From the NCBI GenBank assembly GCA_017547995.1, contig JAFYNW010000011.1:1-10705 (forward strand): 10,705 bases of DNA. The letters run 5' to 3'. Both the position numbers and the translations under genes were made by a program. This DNA is from Clostridia bacterium (GTDB lineage: Bacteria > Bacillota > Clostridia > Oscillospirales > Butyricicoccaceae). Shown piece after piece: positions 1-5,746 of the stretch. Each line of letters begins with the position of its first letter. Position 1 is the first letter of the stretch. Under the pieces are notes generated by a model that was given only the letters and a program-made list of their open reading frames with translations, made no database searches and had not been told where the DNA came from.

Positions 1-16
1 TAAGGAGACTAACATC

Positions 17-1171
17 ATGATCAACAGAAAAATCGTTATGATCCCTGGCCCAACACCAGTAGTACGTTCCATCCAGGATCAGATGGGCAGAGACACATGC
101 GCATTCGGTGATGCAGCATTCGTAAAGGATTACAAGGAAGTAATCGACGGCGTAAAGGAAATGTTCCAGTGCGACGGTCAGGCATTCGTACTCGCAGGTT
201 CCGGTACAATGGCAATGGAAATGGCAATCGCTAACTCCACAAAGGCTGGCGACAACATGCTCATCGTATCCCACGGCTTCTTCGGTGACCGCTTCCTCGA
301 CGTTATCAAGAGAAAGGGCATCAACGTAGATATCATGCAGAGCGAATGGGGCAAGGTCTTCACACCAGAAGAAATCAAGGCACAGCTCAAGACAAAGAAG
401 TACGCTGCAATGACAGTAACACACGTTGATACAGCAACAGGTGCAAAGGCTCCAATCGAAGAAATCGGCGAAATGATGAAGGAATTCCCAGAAACAATCT
501 ACATCGTTGACGGCGTAGCAGCATCCGCAGGTATCGATGAAAGAATGACAGACATGAACATCGACATCATTCTTACAGGCTCCCAGAAGGCATTCGGCGT
601 AGCACCAGGTCTCGCAATTCTCTGCGCAAACCAGAAGTCCCTTGCAAGAAGAAAGGAACTCGGCGATACAATCCCAGAATACTTCATCGACTACGAAAAG
701 TGGATTCCAATCATGAACGATCCATCCAAGTATTTCGGTACACCAGCAATCAACCTTATCTGGGCAATGCAGGAATCCCTCCGCATCATCAAGGCAGAAG
801 GCCTCGAAAACCGTTATGCACGTCATAAGAAGATCTCCGCAGCAATGCGCGCAGGTCTCAAGGCTCTCGGCTTCTCCATCCTCGCAGAAGAAGGCCACCA
901 GGCAGAAACACTCTCCAACGTACTTTACATGGACGGCGTAGACGACGTAATGTTCCGTAACCTCGTTCAGGAAGAAGGCATCATCGTAGCAGGCGGTCTC
1001 GCAGCATACGCAGGCAAGATGTTCAGAATCGGCCACATGGGTAACGTAGATACACACGATCTCATCTCCTCCATGGCAGCTATCGAAAGAACAATGTACA
1101 GAATGAACCTTCTCAAGAAGGAAGAACTCGGTAAGGGCGTTGCAGCTCTTATGCAGGGCCTCGTTGACTAA
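17..1171 (+). CDS. Class V PLP-dependent aminotransferase (alanine/serine-glyoxylate or pyruvate type)
   Basis: A 384-residue cytosolic fold-type I aminotransferase of the family that includes alanine-glyoxylate, serine-glyoxylate, ureidoglycine-glyoxylate and 2-aminoethylphosphonate transaminases. Visible signs are IPGPTPV at residues 9-15, the phosphate-binding GSGTMAME at 61-68, THVDTATG at 135-142 near the cofactor ring, VDGVAAS at 164-170 with Asp165 expected to contact the PLP ring nitrogen, and TGSQKAFG with Lys191 as the likely Schiff-base lysine. Arg337 in FRIGHMG is the probable substrate-carboxylate binder. Length is normal for the family. The ATG start follows AAGGAG (2-7) at good spacing; the window begins just upstream, so promoter and upstream neighbours are unseen. 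A strong terminator follows, so it is transcribed apart from the ABC operon downstream. Codon use is extremely biased (Thr ACA, Pro mostly CCA), suggesting high expression. The family call is firm; the amino donor and acceptor cannot be told. Confidence 0.9.
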   Translation: MINRKIVMIPGPTPVVRSIQDQMGRDTCAFGDAAFVKDYKEVIDGVKEMFQCDGQAFVLAGSGTMAMEMAIANSTKAGDNMLIVSHGFFGDRFLDVIKRKGINVDIMQSEWGKVFTPEEIKAQLKTKKYAAMTVTHVDTATGAKAPIEEIGEMMKEFPETIYIVDGVAASAGIDERMTDMNIDIILTGSQKAFGVAPGLAILCANQKSLARRKELGDTIPEYFIDYEKWIPIMNDPSKYFGTPAINLIWAMQESLRIIKAEGLENRYARHKKISAAMRAGLKALGFSILAEEGHQAETLSNVLYMDGVDDVMFRNLVQEEGIIVAGGLAAYAGKMFRIGHMGNVDTHDLISSMAAIERTMYRMNLLKKEELGKGVAALMQGLVD

Positions 1172-1200
1172 TTAAAACGACGAGATATTCAATTATAACT

Positions 1201-1229
1201 AAAAGCCACTCCATCGGAGTGGCTTTTTT
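1201..1229 (+). terminator. Intrinsic terminator after the aminotransferase gene
   Basis: A perfect 12-bp stem, AAAAGCCACTCC (1201-1212) pairing with GGAGTGGCTTTT (1216-1227) around an ATC loop, runs straight into a T tract. It begins 29 bp after the aminotransferase stop codon and separates that gene from the ABC operon. Confidence 0.93.
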
Positions 1230-1358
1230 GTTTGTTGCGTACATAATGGAAAAGGTTGATGACAATACGTCCATTTTATTGTAAGTATTACACAAAGTTC
1301 AAAGAAAATAATTATTGAAAATCACTATAAAACCAATGGTTTTTATTAGATTTATCTA
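1230..1358. other. AT-rich intergenic stretch with a 15-bp palindrome at 1329-1343
   Basis: The gap between the aminotransferase and the permease is 327 bp. This part holds no gene that I can support. Its only structure is AAAACCA (1329-1335), a single A, then TGGTTTT (1337-1343), a perfect odd-centred inverted repeat ending 15 bp before the -35 box of the ABC operon. Its position suits an operator, but arms of 7 bp are weak evidence on their own. Confidence 0.4.
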
Positions 1359-1388
1359 TTGGACTTCTCGACAGAACGGTAGTATAAT
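1359..1388 (+). promoter_or_regulatory. Sigma-A type promoter of the ABC importer operon
   Basis: The -35 box TTGGAC (1359-1364) is followed by an 18-nt spacer and a perfect -10 box TATAAT (1383-1388). Transcription should begin near 1395, giving a leader of about 104 nt before the permease start. The leader holds a small AGCGA/TCGCT stem (1417-1421 with 1427-1431). Confidence 0.72.
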
Positions 1389-1478
1389 GATAATGTTAAA
1401 AATATGTCTAATACACAGCGATTCTGTCGCTTGTTGTTGAAGACATCCGGAACAAAATCACACACGAAAAGAAACAAA

Positions 1479-1484
1479 AGGAGG
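1479..1484 (+). promoter_or_regulatory. Ribosome-binding site of the permease gene, unusually far from the ATG
   Basis: AGGAGG at 1479-1484 is a perfect Shine-Dalgarno core, but 14 nt separate it from the ATG at 1499, longer than the usual 5-10. The frame upstream stays open back to a TAA at 1409-1411 but has no in-frame ATG, GTG or TTG, so the ATG at 1499 remains the best start. Confidence 0.65.
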
Positions 1485-1498
1485 TTGCTGAGAAGTAC

Positions 1499-2575
1499 AT
1501 GGAAAAGACACCATTGAAAAACGGCAAGTACAACGAAGACGCAAAGTCCAGCGGTAAGCTGACTCGCGAACAGTTGCTGGAGCTCGAAGAAAGAGACAAG
1601 ACTCCGCGACAGAAATTGTTTGATAAGATTATTACAGCATTGCCAATTCTTATGGCAGCTATCGCATTGGCAGAATACCTCATTTTGCCAGACCTCAACC
1701 CAAATCCAATGCCACATATCTACACATGTATTATGGCGGGTGTTCTCGTTGTTTATACATTGTCTGTGCTCGTTGGCCTCTTCAAGGAAAAGAATGGTGA
1801 CAAGAAGCTTATCCGTAAGCTCCGCTACAGCGCACCTCTTTACACAGTAATTCTCTTGATTCTCACAGCATACGACTATGCAACAATCAAGACAAATATC
1901 TTCACATACCCACTCGTTCCTTGCGTAAACAACATTTTGTACGCAGGTTACACAGATGCAGCAACACTTGCAAACTGTGCTCTTCACACACTCAAGCTCA
2001 TGTTTGAAGGTTATGCTCTCGGCGTTATCCTCGGCCTCATCACAGGTATCACTTGTGGTTACAGCCAGAAGGTTAACTACTGGGTAGACCCAATCATCAA
2101 GTTCCTCGGTCCTATTCCAATTTCCACATGGATTCCAATCATCATGGTATTTATGTCCGGTGCTCTCGACCTCAGTGCTCTCTTCATCATCGTAATCGGT
2201 GTATGGACAGCTGTTACAAACGCATCCCGCGCTGGTGTTGCTAACATCGACAAGGCATACTTCGATGCAGCTAAGATTCTCGGTGCTTCCGAACGTCAGC
2301 TCATCTTCAAGGTTGCTATCCCATGCGCAATGCCAAACATCATGGCTGGTATGACACAGGGTATGATGACAGCATGTACAGCTATCATGGTAGCTGAAAT
2401 GATGGGTGTTAAGGCAGGTCTCGGATGGTACATCACATGGGTTAAGTCCTGGGCACTTTACAACAGCATGTTTGCGTCCTTGATTATCATCTGTCTCATC
2501 TTTACATTCGTAACAAAACTTCTTAATATCGTCAAAAAGCGCGTATTGCGTTGGCAGATCGGGGTGACAAAGTAA
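1499..2575 (+). CDS. ABC importer permease, nitrate/sulfonate/taurine (SsuC/TauC) type
   Basis: A 358-residue inner-membrane permease that should form the translocation channel of the importer encoded with the next two genes. The C-terminal part (about residues 160-345) is a standard BPD_transp_1 domain: TM segments near 162-187, 205-240 and 322-340, WIPIIMVFMS at 211-220 typical of SsuC/TauC permeases, and the EAA coupling loop at about 253-275 (YFDAAKILGASERQLIF, with Gly262 and Pro275), which contacts the ATPase. The N-terminal 150 residues are unusual: a charged tail of about 40 residues, then three further hydrophobic segments (about 44-63, 74-95 and 111-128). Typical SsuC/TauC proteins are about 250-270 residues, so this one is about 90-100 longer. 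The stop is 1 bp before the ATPase ATG, so the two are tightly co-expressed. The substrate cannot be deduced. Confidence 0.92.
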   Translation: MEKTPLKNGKYNEDAKSSGKLTREQLLELEERDKTPRQKLFDKIITALPILMAAIALAEYLILPDLNPNPMPHIYTCIMAGVLVVYTLSVLVGLFKEKNGDKKLIRKLRYSAPLYTVILLILTAYDYATIKTNIFTYPLVPCVNNILYAGYTDAATLANCALHTLKLMFEGYALGVILGLITGITCGYSQKVNYWVDPIIKFLGPIPISTWIPIIMVFMSGALDLSALFIIVIGVWTAVTNASRAGVANIDKAYFDAAKILGASERQLIFKVAIPCAMPNIMAGMTQGMMTACTAIMVAEMMGVKAGLGWYITWVKSWALYNSMFASLIIICLIFTFVTKLLNIVKKRVLRWQIGVTK

Positions 2576-2576
2576 T

Positions 2577-3347
2577 ATGGCAGTAATTCTTAAATTAGAT
2601 GGCGTTTCCAAGAGCTTTGCAAGAGTAGAAACAAACGACATTACAACAGCTCTTGCTGAAGTTAATCTCGAAATGAAGAGCGGCGAATTCATCAGCCTTG
2701 TTGGTACATCCGGTTGCGGTAAGTCCACAATGCTCCGCCTTATTGCTGGTCTCATCCAGCCTACAACAGGTAAGCTCACAGTTAACGGCGAAGAAATCAC
2801 AGGCACATCCCCATCCCGTGGTATGATGTTCCAGACACATACACTCTTCCCATGGCTCACAGTTGAAAAGAACATCGCATTTGCTGACCGTATGCAGGGC
2901 AAGCATAAGGAAAAGGCTTCTATCGACGAAGTAAACCGTATGCTCAAGGTTATCGCTCTCGATAACTTCCGTAAGGACTACCCAGCTCAGCTCTCCGGTG
3001 GTATGCAGCAGCGTGTTGCTCTTGCTAGAACACTTATCTGTAAGCCAGAAATCCTTCTCCTCGATGAACCACTCGGTGCTCTCGACTCCTTCACACGTAT
3101 GAACATGCAGGACGAAATCCTCAACCTCTGGAAGGAAAACAAGCAGCTCGTTATCATGGTTACACATGACGTTGACGAAGCTATCTACATGGGTACAAAG
3201 GTTCTCGTTATGGAAGCTCACCCAGGCCGCATCAATGCAGCTATCGACATCGACCTCGAATATCCACGTAACCGTGCATCTTCCAAGTTCGTTGAATATC
3301 GTCGTCAGATTCTCGATATGCTCCACTTCGGTCATAAGGAAGACTAA
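2577..3347 (+). CDS. ABC importer ATP-binding protein, nitrate/sulfonate/taurine (SsuB/TauB) type
   Basis: A 256-residue cytoplasmic ATPase that powers the permease encoded just upstream. All motifs are present in order: Walker A GTSGCGKST (residues 43-51), Q-loop Gln86 in MFQTHTLFPW, signature LSGGMQQR (139-146), Walker B ILLLDEP (159-165) with catalytic Glu164, D-loop ALD (168-170), and H-loop His197 in VTHDVDEA. FPWLTVEKNI after the Q-loop is typical of the SsuB/TauB/NrtD group. Length is normal. The ATG lies 1 bp after the permease stop with only a weak ribosome-binding site (GGGGTGA, 2561-2567), so translation is probably coupled to the permease. Codon bias is as strong as in the neighbours. 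It should be a functional ATPase. Confidence 0.95.
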   Translation: MAVILKLDGVSKSFARVETNDITTALAEVNLEMKSGEFISLVGTSGCGKSTMLRLIAGLIQPTTGKLTVNGEEITGTSPSRGMMFQTHTLFPWLTVEKNIAFADRMQGKHKEKASIDEVNRMLKVIALDNFRKDYPAQLSGGMQQRVALARTLICKPEILLLDEPLGALDSFTRMNMQDEILNLWKENKQLVIMVTHDVDEAIYMGTKVLVMEAHPGRINAAIDIDLEYPRNRASSKFVEYRRQILDMLHFGHKED

Positions 3348-3384
3348 TTACACACGCATCACACACACGAAAGATTTGGTTTTA

Positions 3385-3400
3385 ACGCTGATTTCAGCGT
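3385..3400 (+). other. Intra-operon stem-loop between the ATPase and binding-protein genes
   Basis: ACGCTGA (3385-3391), TT, then TCAGCGT (3394-3400) form a compact hairpin, and flanking TTTT/AAAA extend the symmetry past one mismatch. No T tract follows, so it is not an intrinsic terminator. Hairpins at this place often protect or process mRNA so that the binding protein is made in excess; that role is inferred. Confidence 0.5.
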
Positions 3401-3446
3401 GAAAATATTATCCACAAACAATATTTAAGAAAAAGGAGAAACTCCC

Positions 3447-4559
3447 ATGAACACAATGAAGAGATTTGTTTCCCTTGCTTTGGCTATGGCTATGATGTTC
3501 AGCCTCTTGGCAGGTTGCAGCAGCAAGGAAGCAACAACTACAACAACAGCAGCAGCTACAGAAGCTACAACAGCAGCTACAGAAGCAGCTACAGAAAAGG
3601 TTTTGACAGAAGCTGAAGAACTCGAACTCATGAAGCAGGAACCAGCTTACGCAGAAGGTTTCACATACTTCGCATCCGGCGGTTGTACATCCGCTCCTTG
3701 GACAGCTGACTACCTCGGCTACTTCGAAGAATACGGCATCAAGGCTGAAGTTTACATGGCTGGCGAAAGCTGGAAGGAAGCTCTCGGCACAAACTCCGCA
3801 CAGGTAGCTGTTAACCACATCGCTACTTGCCTTGTTCCAGCAGCTAACGACGTTAACTATGCTATCGTAACAGGCGCTATGATCGGCTGCCAGTCCCTCT
3901 GGGTACTCGCTGATTCCGAATACAACAGCCTCGAAGACCTCAAGGGCCAGAAGATCTCTGCTCCAAACGGTATCGGTAACTCCTCTTACAACATCGGCGC
4001 TCGTTTCTTCGACGCTGACGGTATGAACCCACTCACAGACGTTGAATTCGTTCAGGTTGAATCCTCTGCTTGCGTAGCAGCTATGGAATCCGGCGAAATC
4101 GCAGCTGTAGTAGCAGGCGATATGTGGGCTTGGGACATGTGGAAGAACGGCCAGCTCAAGTGGCTCCGCTCCATCACATGGGACGAAGACTTCACAGACG
4201 AACCATGCTGTGTAACAGTTATGAACAAGGACTTCATCAAGGATAACCCACTCATGGCTAAGTACATCTGTAAGGCTATCTACAGAGCTCAGGAATACAT
4301 CGGCAACAACGTTGAAGAAATCACACAGGCTCAGATCGATGAAGGCCTCCTCACAGGCGACCTCGCAAAGCTCGTTGAATGTATGGAAACATACCAGTGG
4401 GGCAAGGTTGTAGACAACGCATTTACAGAACGTGCTCTCCAGGAAATCACAGAAGACTATATCCGCATTGGCCTCCTCACAACAATGAAGGACGCTGACA
4501 AGGTTATGGAAAAGATCTGGTGGCCACAGTACGACTACTCCATCGGCGACGAATTTTAA
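3447..4559 (+). CDS. ABC importer substrate-binding lipoprotein, nitrate/sulfonate/taurine (SsuA/NMT1-like) type
   Basis: A 370-residue extracytoplasmic binding protein for the importer encoded upstream. Residues 1-24 are a lipoprotein signal ending in the lipobox LAGC, so Cys24 should carry the lipid anchor. Residues about 28-51 are a Thr/Ala/Glu linker of low complexity that would hold the domain off the membrane. The SsuA/NMT1-like domain follows from about residue 65: DYLGYFEEYGIKAEVY is the typical start, and SLEDLKGQKISAPNGIG is the signature loop found in this family (known from SsuA, TauA and ThiY). The many aromatic residues (WAWDMW, WWPQYDY) may contribute to ligand binding, but this is inference. 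AAGGAG (3433-3438) gives a clear start. It is the last gene of the operon and ends just before a strong terminator. The ligand is unknown; a sulfonate, aminoalkyl compound or pyrimidine precursor would all fit the family. Confidence 0.92.
   Translation: MNTMKRFVSLALAMAMMFSLLAGCSSKEATTTTTAAATEATTAATEAATEKVLTEAEELELMKQEPAYAEGFTYFASGGCTSAPWTADYLGYFEEYGIKAEVYMAGESWKEALGTNSAQVAVNHIATCLVPAANDVNYAIVTGAMIGCQSLWVLADSEYNSLEDLKGQKISAPNGIGNSSYNIGARFFDADGMNPLTDVEFVQVESSACVAAMESGEIAAVVAGDMWAWDMWKNGQLKWLRSITWDEDFTDEPCCVTVMNKDFIKDNPLMAKYICKAIYRAQEYIGNNVEEITQAQIDEGLLTGDLAKLVECMETYQWGKVVDNAFTERALQEITEDYIRIGLLTTMKDADKVMEKIWWPQYDYSIGDEF
3550..3591 (+). repeat. Two 21-bp direct repeats in the lipoprotein linker
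   Basis: CAGCAGCTACAGAAGC occurs at 3550-3565 and again at 3571-3586, a 21-nt period equal to seven codons, encoding the Ala/Thr/Glu linker after the lipidated cysteine. In-frame copy changes would lengthen or shorten the tether without breaking the protein. Confidence 0.6.
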
Positions 4560-4586
4560 TAGTAGTCAACACTAATAACTGATTTA

Positions 4587-4620
4587 AGAAGACCTAAGGC
4601 AAAAGCCTTAGGTCTTTTTT
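4587..4620 (+). terminator. Intrinsic terminator of the ABC importer operon
   Basis: GACCTAAGGC (4591-4600), loop AAAA, GCCTTAGGTC (4605-4614) and six Ts (4615-4620) form a textbook terminator. A few A-T pairs, with one G-T wobble, can extend the stem down to about 4587. It lies about 30 bp after the binding-protein stop. Confidence 0.95.
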
Positions 4621-4659
4621 CATGCCTGAAATTGTAGGGGATATTTACAAAGGTATCGC

Positions 4660-4681
4660 GGGCGGGCATGGAAACCCGCCC
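4660..4681 (-). repeat. GC-rich hairpin repeat 1 (GGGCGGG arms), minus orientation
   Basis: GGGCGGG (4660-4666) pairs with CCCGCCC (4675-4681) around an 8-nt loop, and CCCCTACG (4679-4686) borders it on the right. Read on the minus strand it becomes CGTAGGGG, hairpin, CGCG, matching the border of the neighbouring repeats. No long T tract follows, so it is not a terminator. It resembles short intergenic hairpins I associate with Clostridia genomes; this was not checked. Confidence 0.7.
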
Positions 4682-4712
4682 CTACGGCTATATCTCTATG
4701 GTCTTGTTGTAG

Positions 4713-4732
4713 GGGAGGGTCTGTTCCCTCCC
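4713..4732 (+). repeat. GC-rich hairpin repeat 2 (GGGAGGG arms), plus orientation
   Basis: GGGAGGG (4713-4719), loop TCTGTT, CCCTCCC (4726-4732). The left border TGTAGGGGA (4709-4717) also occurs at 4633-4641, upstream of repeat 1. The arm sequence differs from repeat 1 while the border is kept. Confidence 0.7.
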
Positions 4733-4749
4733 GATTAATAAATCCGTAG

Positions 4750-4769
4750 GGCGGGGGCTTGCTCCCGCC
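4750..4769 (+). repeat. GC-rich hairpin repeat 3 (GGCGGG arms), plus orientation
   Basis: GGCGGG (4750-4755) pairs with CCCGCC (4764-4769). One G-T wobble and one more G-C pair extend the stem to 8 bp around a CTTG loop. The border CGTAGGG (4745-4751; 4744-4745 are CC) matches the other repeats. The short A run after it (4771-4775) gives no terminator on the plus strand. Confidence 0.68.
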
Positions 4770-4829
4770 GAAAAATATTGCGAACCGATGTCCCATAAAA
4801 ATCTATAATAACGTTGTACATTCCCGTAA

Positions 4830-4871
4830 GGACAATTCACGAATTGTCCGCGGTGCATTCATGAATGCACC
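4830..4871 (-). repeat. Double palindrome: hairpin 4830-4849 and perfect 20-bp palindrome 4852-4871
   Basis: GGACAATTC (4830-4838), AC, GAATTGTCC (4841-4849) is a 9-bp-arm hairpin. Two bases later, 4852-4871 is a perfect 20-bp palindrome with half-site GGTGCATTCA. The pair is bounded by CCGTAAG on the left (4825-4830) and CCCTACG (4870-4876) on the right, so on the minus strand it also opens with CGTAGGG. It appears to be a composite member of the same repeat cluster. Confidence 0.68.
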
Positions 4872-4876
4872 CTACG

Positions 4877-4994
4877 TAATCTTGTCGGGGAATCCTCTCC
4901 CTGCGGCACAATACAAAATATATAAAACTTGCACAAAGAATCTCCACCGTTTTTGTATTATATACCGATTTAGTATAAATTGATGCAAAACCTA
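4877..4994. other. Intergenic stretch with no gene recognised
   Basis: AT-rich apart from a weak imperfect hairpin near 4887-4901 (GGGG against TCCC-like bases), which could be a decayed relative of the adjacent repeats. TTGCAC (4929-4934) and TATTAT (4956-4961) are 21 nt apart, too far for a credible promoter. Confidence 0.4.
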
Positions 4995-5023
4995 TTGACT
5001 ACTAAAATAGTATATGATATAAT
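4995..5023 (+). promoter_or_regulatory. Near-consensus promoter upstream of the desulfoferrodoxin gene
   Basis: TTGACT (4995-5000), a 17-nt spacer and TATAAT (5018-5023), with an extended -10 TG at 5015-5016, make this the strongest promoter in the window. The spacer contains a small inverted repeat TACTA (5000-5004) AAA TAGTA (5008-5012), placed where a repressor could compete with RNA polymerase. Confidence 0.82.
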
Positions 5024-5029
5024 ACAGTC

Positions 5030-5275
5030 AAGATAAGAGATTGAAATGAGAACAACCCCCAACAATATCAAAAGCACATTTCTCAGCGGCTCTTTATTCG
5101 CCGGATAAGTCCAAAAATCCTCGTTAATACACAAAGTATTGCCTGCGGCTTTTGAACATATCGGCAAAGAAATATCTCGCTGATAAACGCACTCCGATAT
5201 AGTTGGTGGCTGTCAAAGAATCAAACCCAAACCTAACAAAAAATATTAAATTAAAACATATACGGAGGAAATATT
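5030..5275 (+). promoter_or_regulatory. Long, possibly structured leader of the desulfoferrodoxin transcript
   Basis: Transcription from the promoter at 4995-5023 would leave about 245 untranslated nucleotides. Local pairings are visible: TGAGAA (5047-5052) with TTCTCA (5080-5085), competing with GAAATG (5043-5048) and CATTTC (5077-5082); CGGC (5087-5090) with GCCG (5100-5103); and ATATCGG (5158-5164) with CCGATAT (5194-5200). There is no U tract, so no obvious terminator. A 20-codon reading frame (5046-5108) begins in the leader with only a weak ribosome-binding site. It matches no riboswitch that I recognise. It could instead hold a small RNA gene or be a plain long leader. Confidence 0.4.
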
Positions 5276-5656
5276 ATGTTAAAGTTTTACGTATGTCAGA
5301 CATGTGGCAATATGATCGAAATGGTTAAGTCTTCTGGTGTTCCGGTAATGTGCTGCGGCAAGCCAATGACAGAGCTCACAGCAAACACAGTTGAAGCTTC
5401 TATGGAAAAGCATCTTCCTGAAGTAAAGGTTGAAGGCAACGTTGTAACAGCAAAGGTCGGCTCCGTAGAACATCCAATGCTTCCTGAACACTACATCACA
5501 ATGATCGTTCTCGAAACAGAAAACGGCGTATTCAAGAAGTACTTCAAGCCTGAAGAAAAGCCTGAAGCAGTTTTCGTCCTTTCTGAAGGCGACAAGCCAC
5601 TTGCAGTTTACGAATACTGCAACCTCCACGGTCTCTGGAAGACAGAAATCAAGTAA
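5276..5656 (+). CDS. dfx: Desulfoferrodoxin (two-iron superoxide reductase)
   Basis: A 126-residue cytosolic protein that reduces superoxide to hydrogen peroxide without making oxygen, a defence typical of anaerobes. The N-terminal desulforedoxin-like domain has Cys7, Cys10, Cys26 and Cys27 (CQTC and CC), which bind the first iron. The C-terminal neelaredoxin domain carries the catalytic iron: His46 in EKHLP, His66 in EHPM, His72 in EHYI, then Cys115 and His118 in CNLHGLW. Glu44-Lys45 beside His46 is the pair known in the family to help superoxide binding and catalysis. All ligands are present and the length is standard for the two-iron class. GGAGG (5264-5268) sets the ATG. It is a single-gene unit with a strong promoter and a strong terminator, and its codon bias is high. 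Electrons would come from rubredoxin or a similar donor not encoded here. Confidence 0.97.
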   Translation: MLKFYVCQTCGNMIEMVKSSGVPVMCCGKPMTELTANTVEASMEKHLPEVKVEGNVVTAKVGSVEHPMLPEHYITMIVLETENGVFKKYFKPEEKPEAVFVLSEGDKPLAVYEYCNLHGLWKTEIK

Positions 5657-5713
5657 TAGAAAATATATTTACCTCACTATAAATTACCATTTGAACGAAC
5701 TCCATTACTCCTC

Positions 5714-5745
5714 AAAGCCGCCCGAAAGGGCGGTTTTGCTTTTCT
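5714..5745 (+). terminator. Intrinsic terminator of the desulfoferrodoxin gene
   Basis: AAAGCCGCCC (5714-5723), a stable GAAA tetraloop (5724-5727), GGGCGG (5728-5733) with pairing continued into TTTT (5734-5737), then a T-rich tail GCTTTTC. It starts 57 bp after the stop codon. Confidence 0.9.
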
Positions 5746-5746
5746 C

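Noticed and set aside
1404..1517. A 37-codon frame starting at ATG 1404 in the permease leader
   Set aside because: There is no ribosome-binding site, it is close to the predicted transcript start, and it overlaps the permease start in another frame. The Arg/Lys-rich product looks random.
1352..2947. A 531-codon open frame on the minus strand opposite the permease gene
   Set aside because: It is in codon register with the permease, where antisense stops arise only opposite TTA, CTA or TCA; the biased codon use avoids these. The product is Cys/His-rich nonsense without a recognisable domain. The 246-codon frame opposite the ATPase (2595-3335) and the 116-codon frame opposite dfx (5279-5629) have the same cause.
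3376..3411. A possible internal promoter before the binding-protein gene (TTGGTT and TATTAT)
   Set aside because: The boxes are 24 nt apart, too far for a sigma-A promoter.
4660..4871. The repeat cluster as a CRISPR array or additional terminators
   Set aside because: Repeat units differ in sequence and spacing and there are no uniform spacers. The GC-rich hairpins are not followed by T tracts and come after a complete terminator.
4759..4983. A 74-codon plus-strand frame in the intergenic region
   Set aside because: It runs through the palindromes, has no ribosome-binding site, and its composition is not protein-like. It is a by-product of the repeats.
4970..5167. A 65-codon minus-strand frame with a hydrophobic segment (RNVLLILLGVVLISIS)
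   Set aside because: It needs a TTG start, has no good ribosome-binding site, and lies across the strong plus-strand promoter and leader of dfx. A small membrane peptide cannot be excluded but is not supported.
5030..5275. The dfx leader as a 6S, SRP or tmRNA gene
   Set aside because: I could not find the conserved core sequences of SRP or tmRNA, nor a long closing helix as in 6S RNA. The region runs directly to the dfx ribosome-binding site without a terminator.
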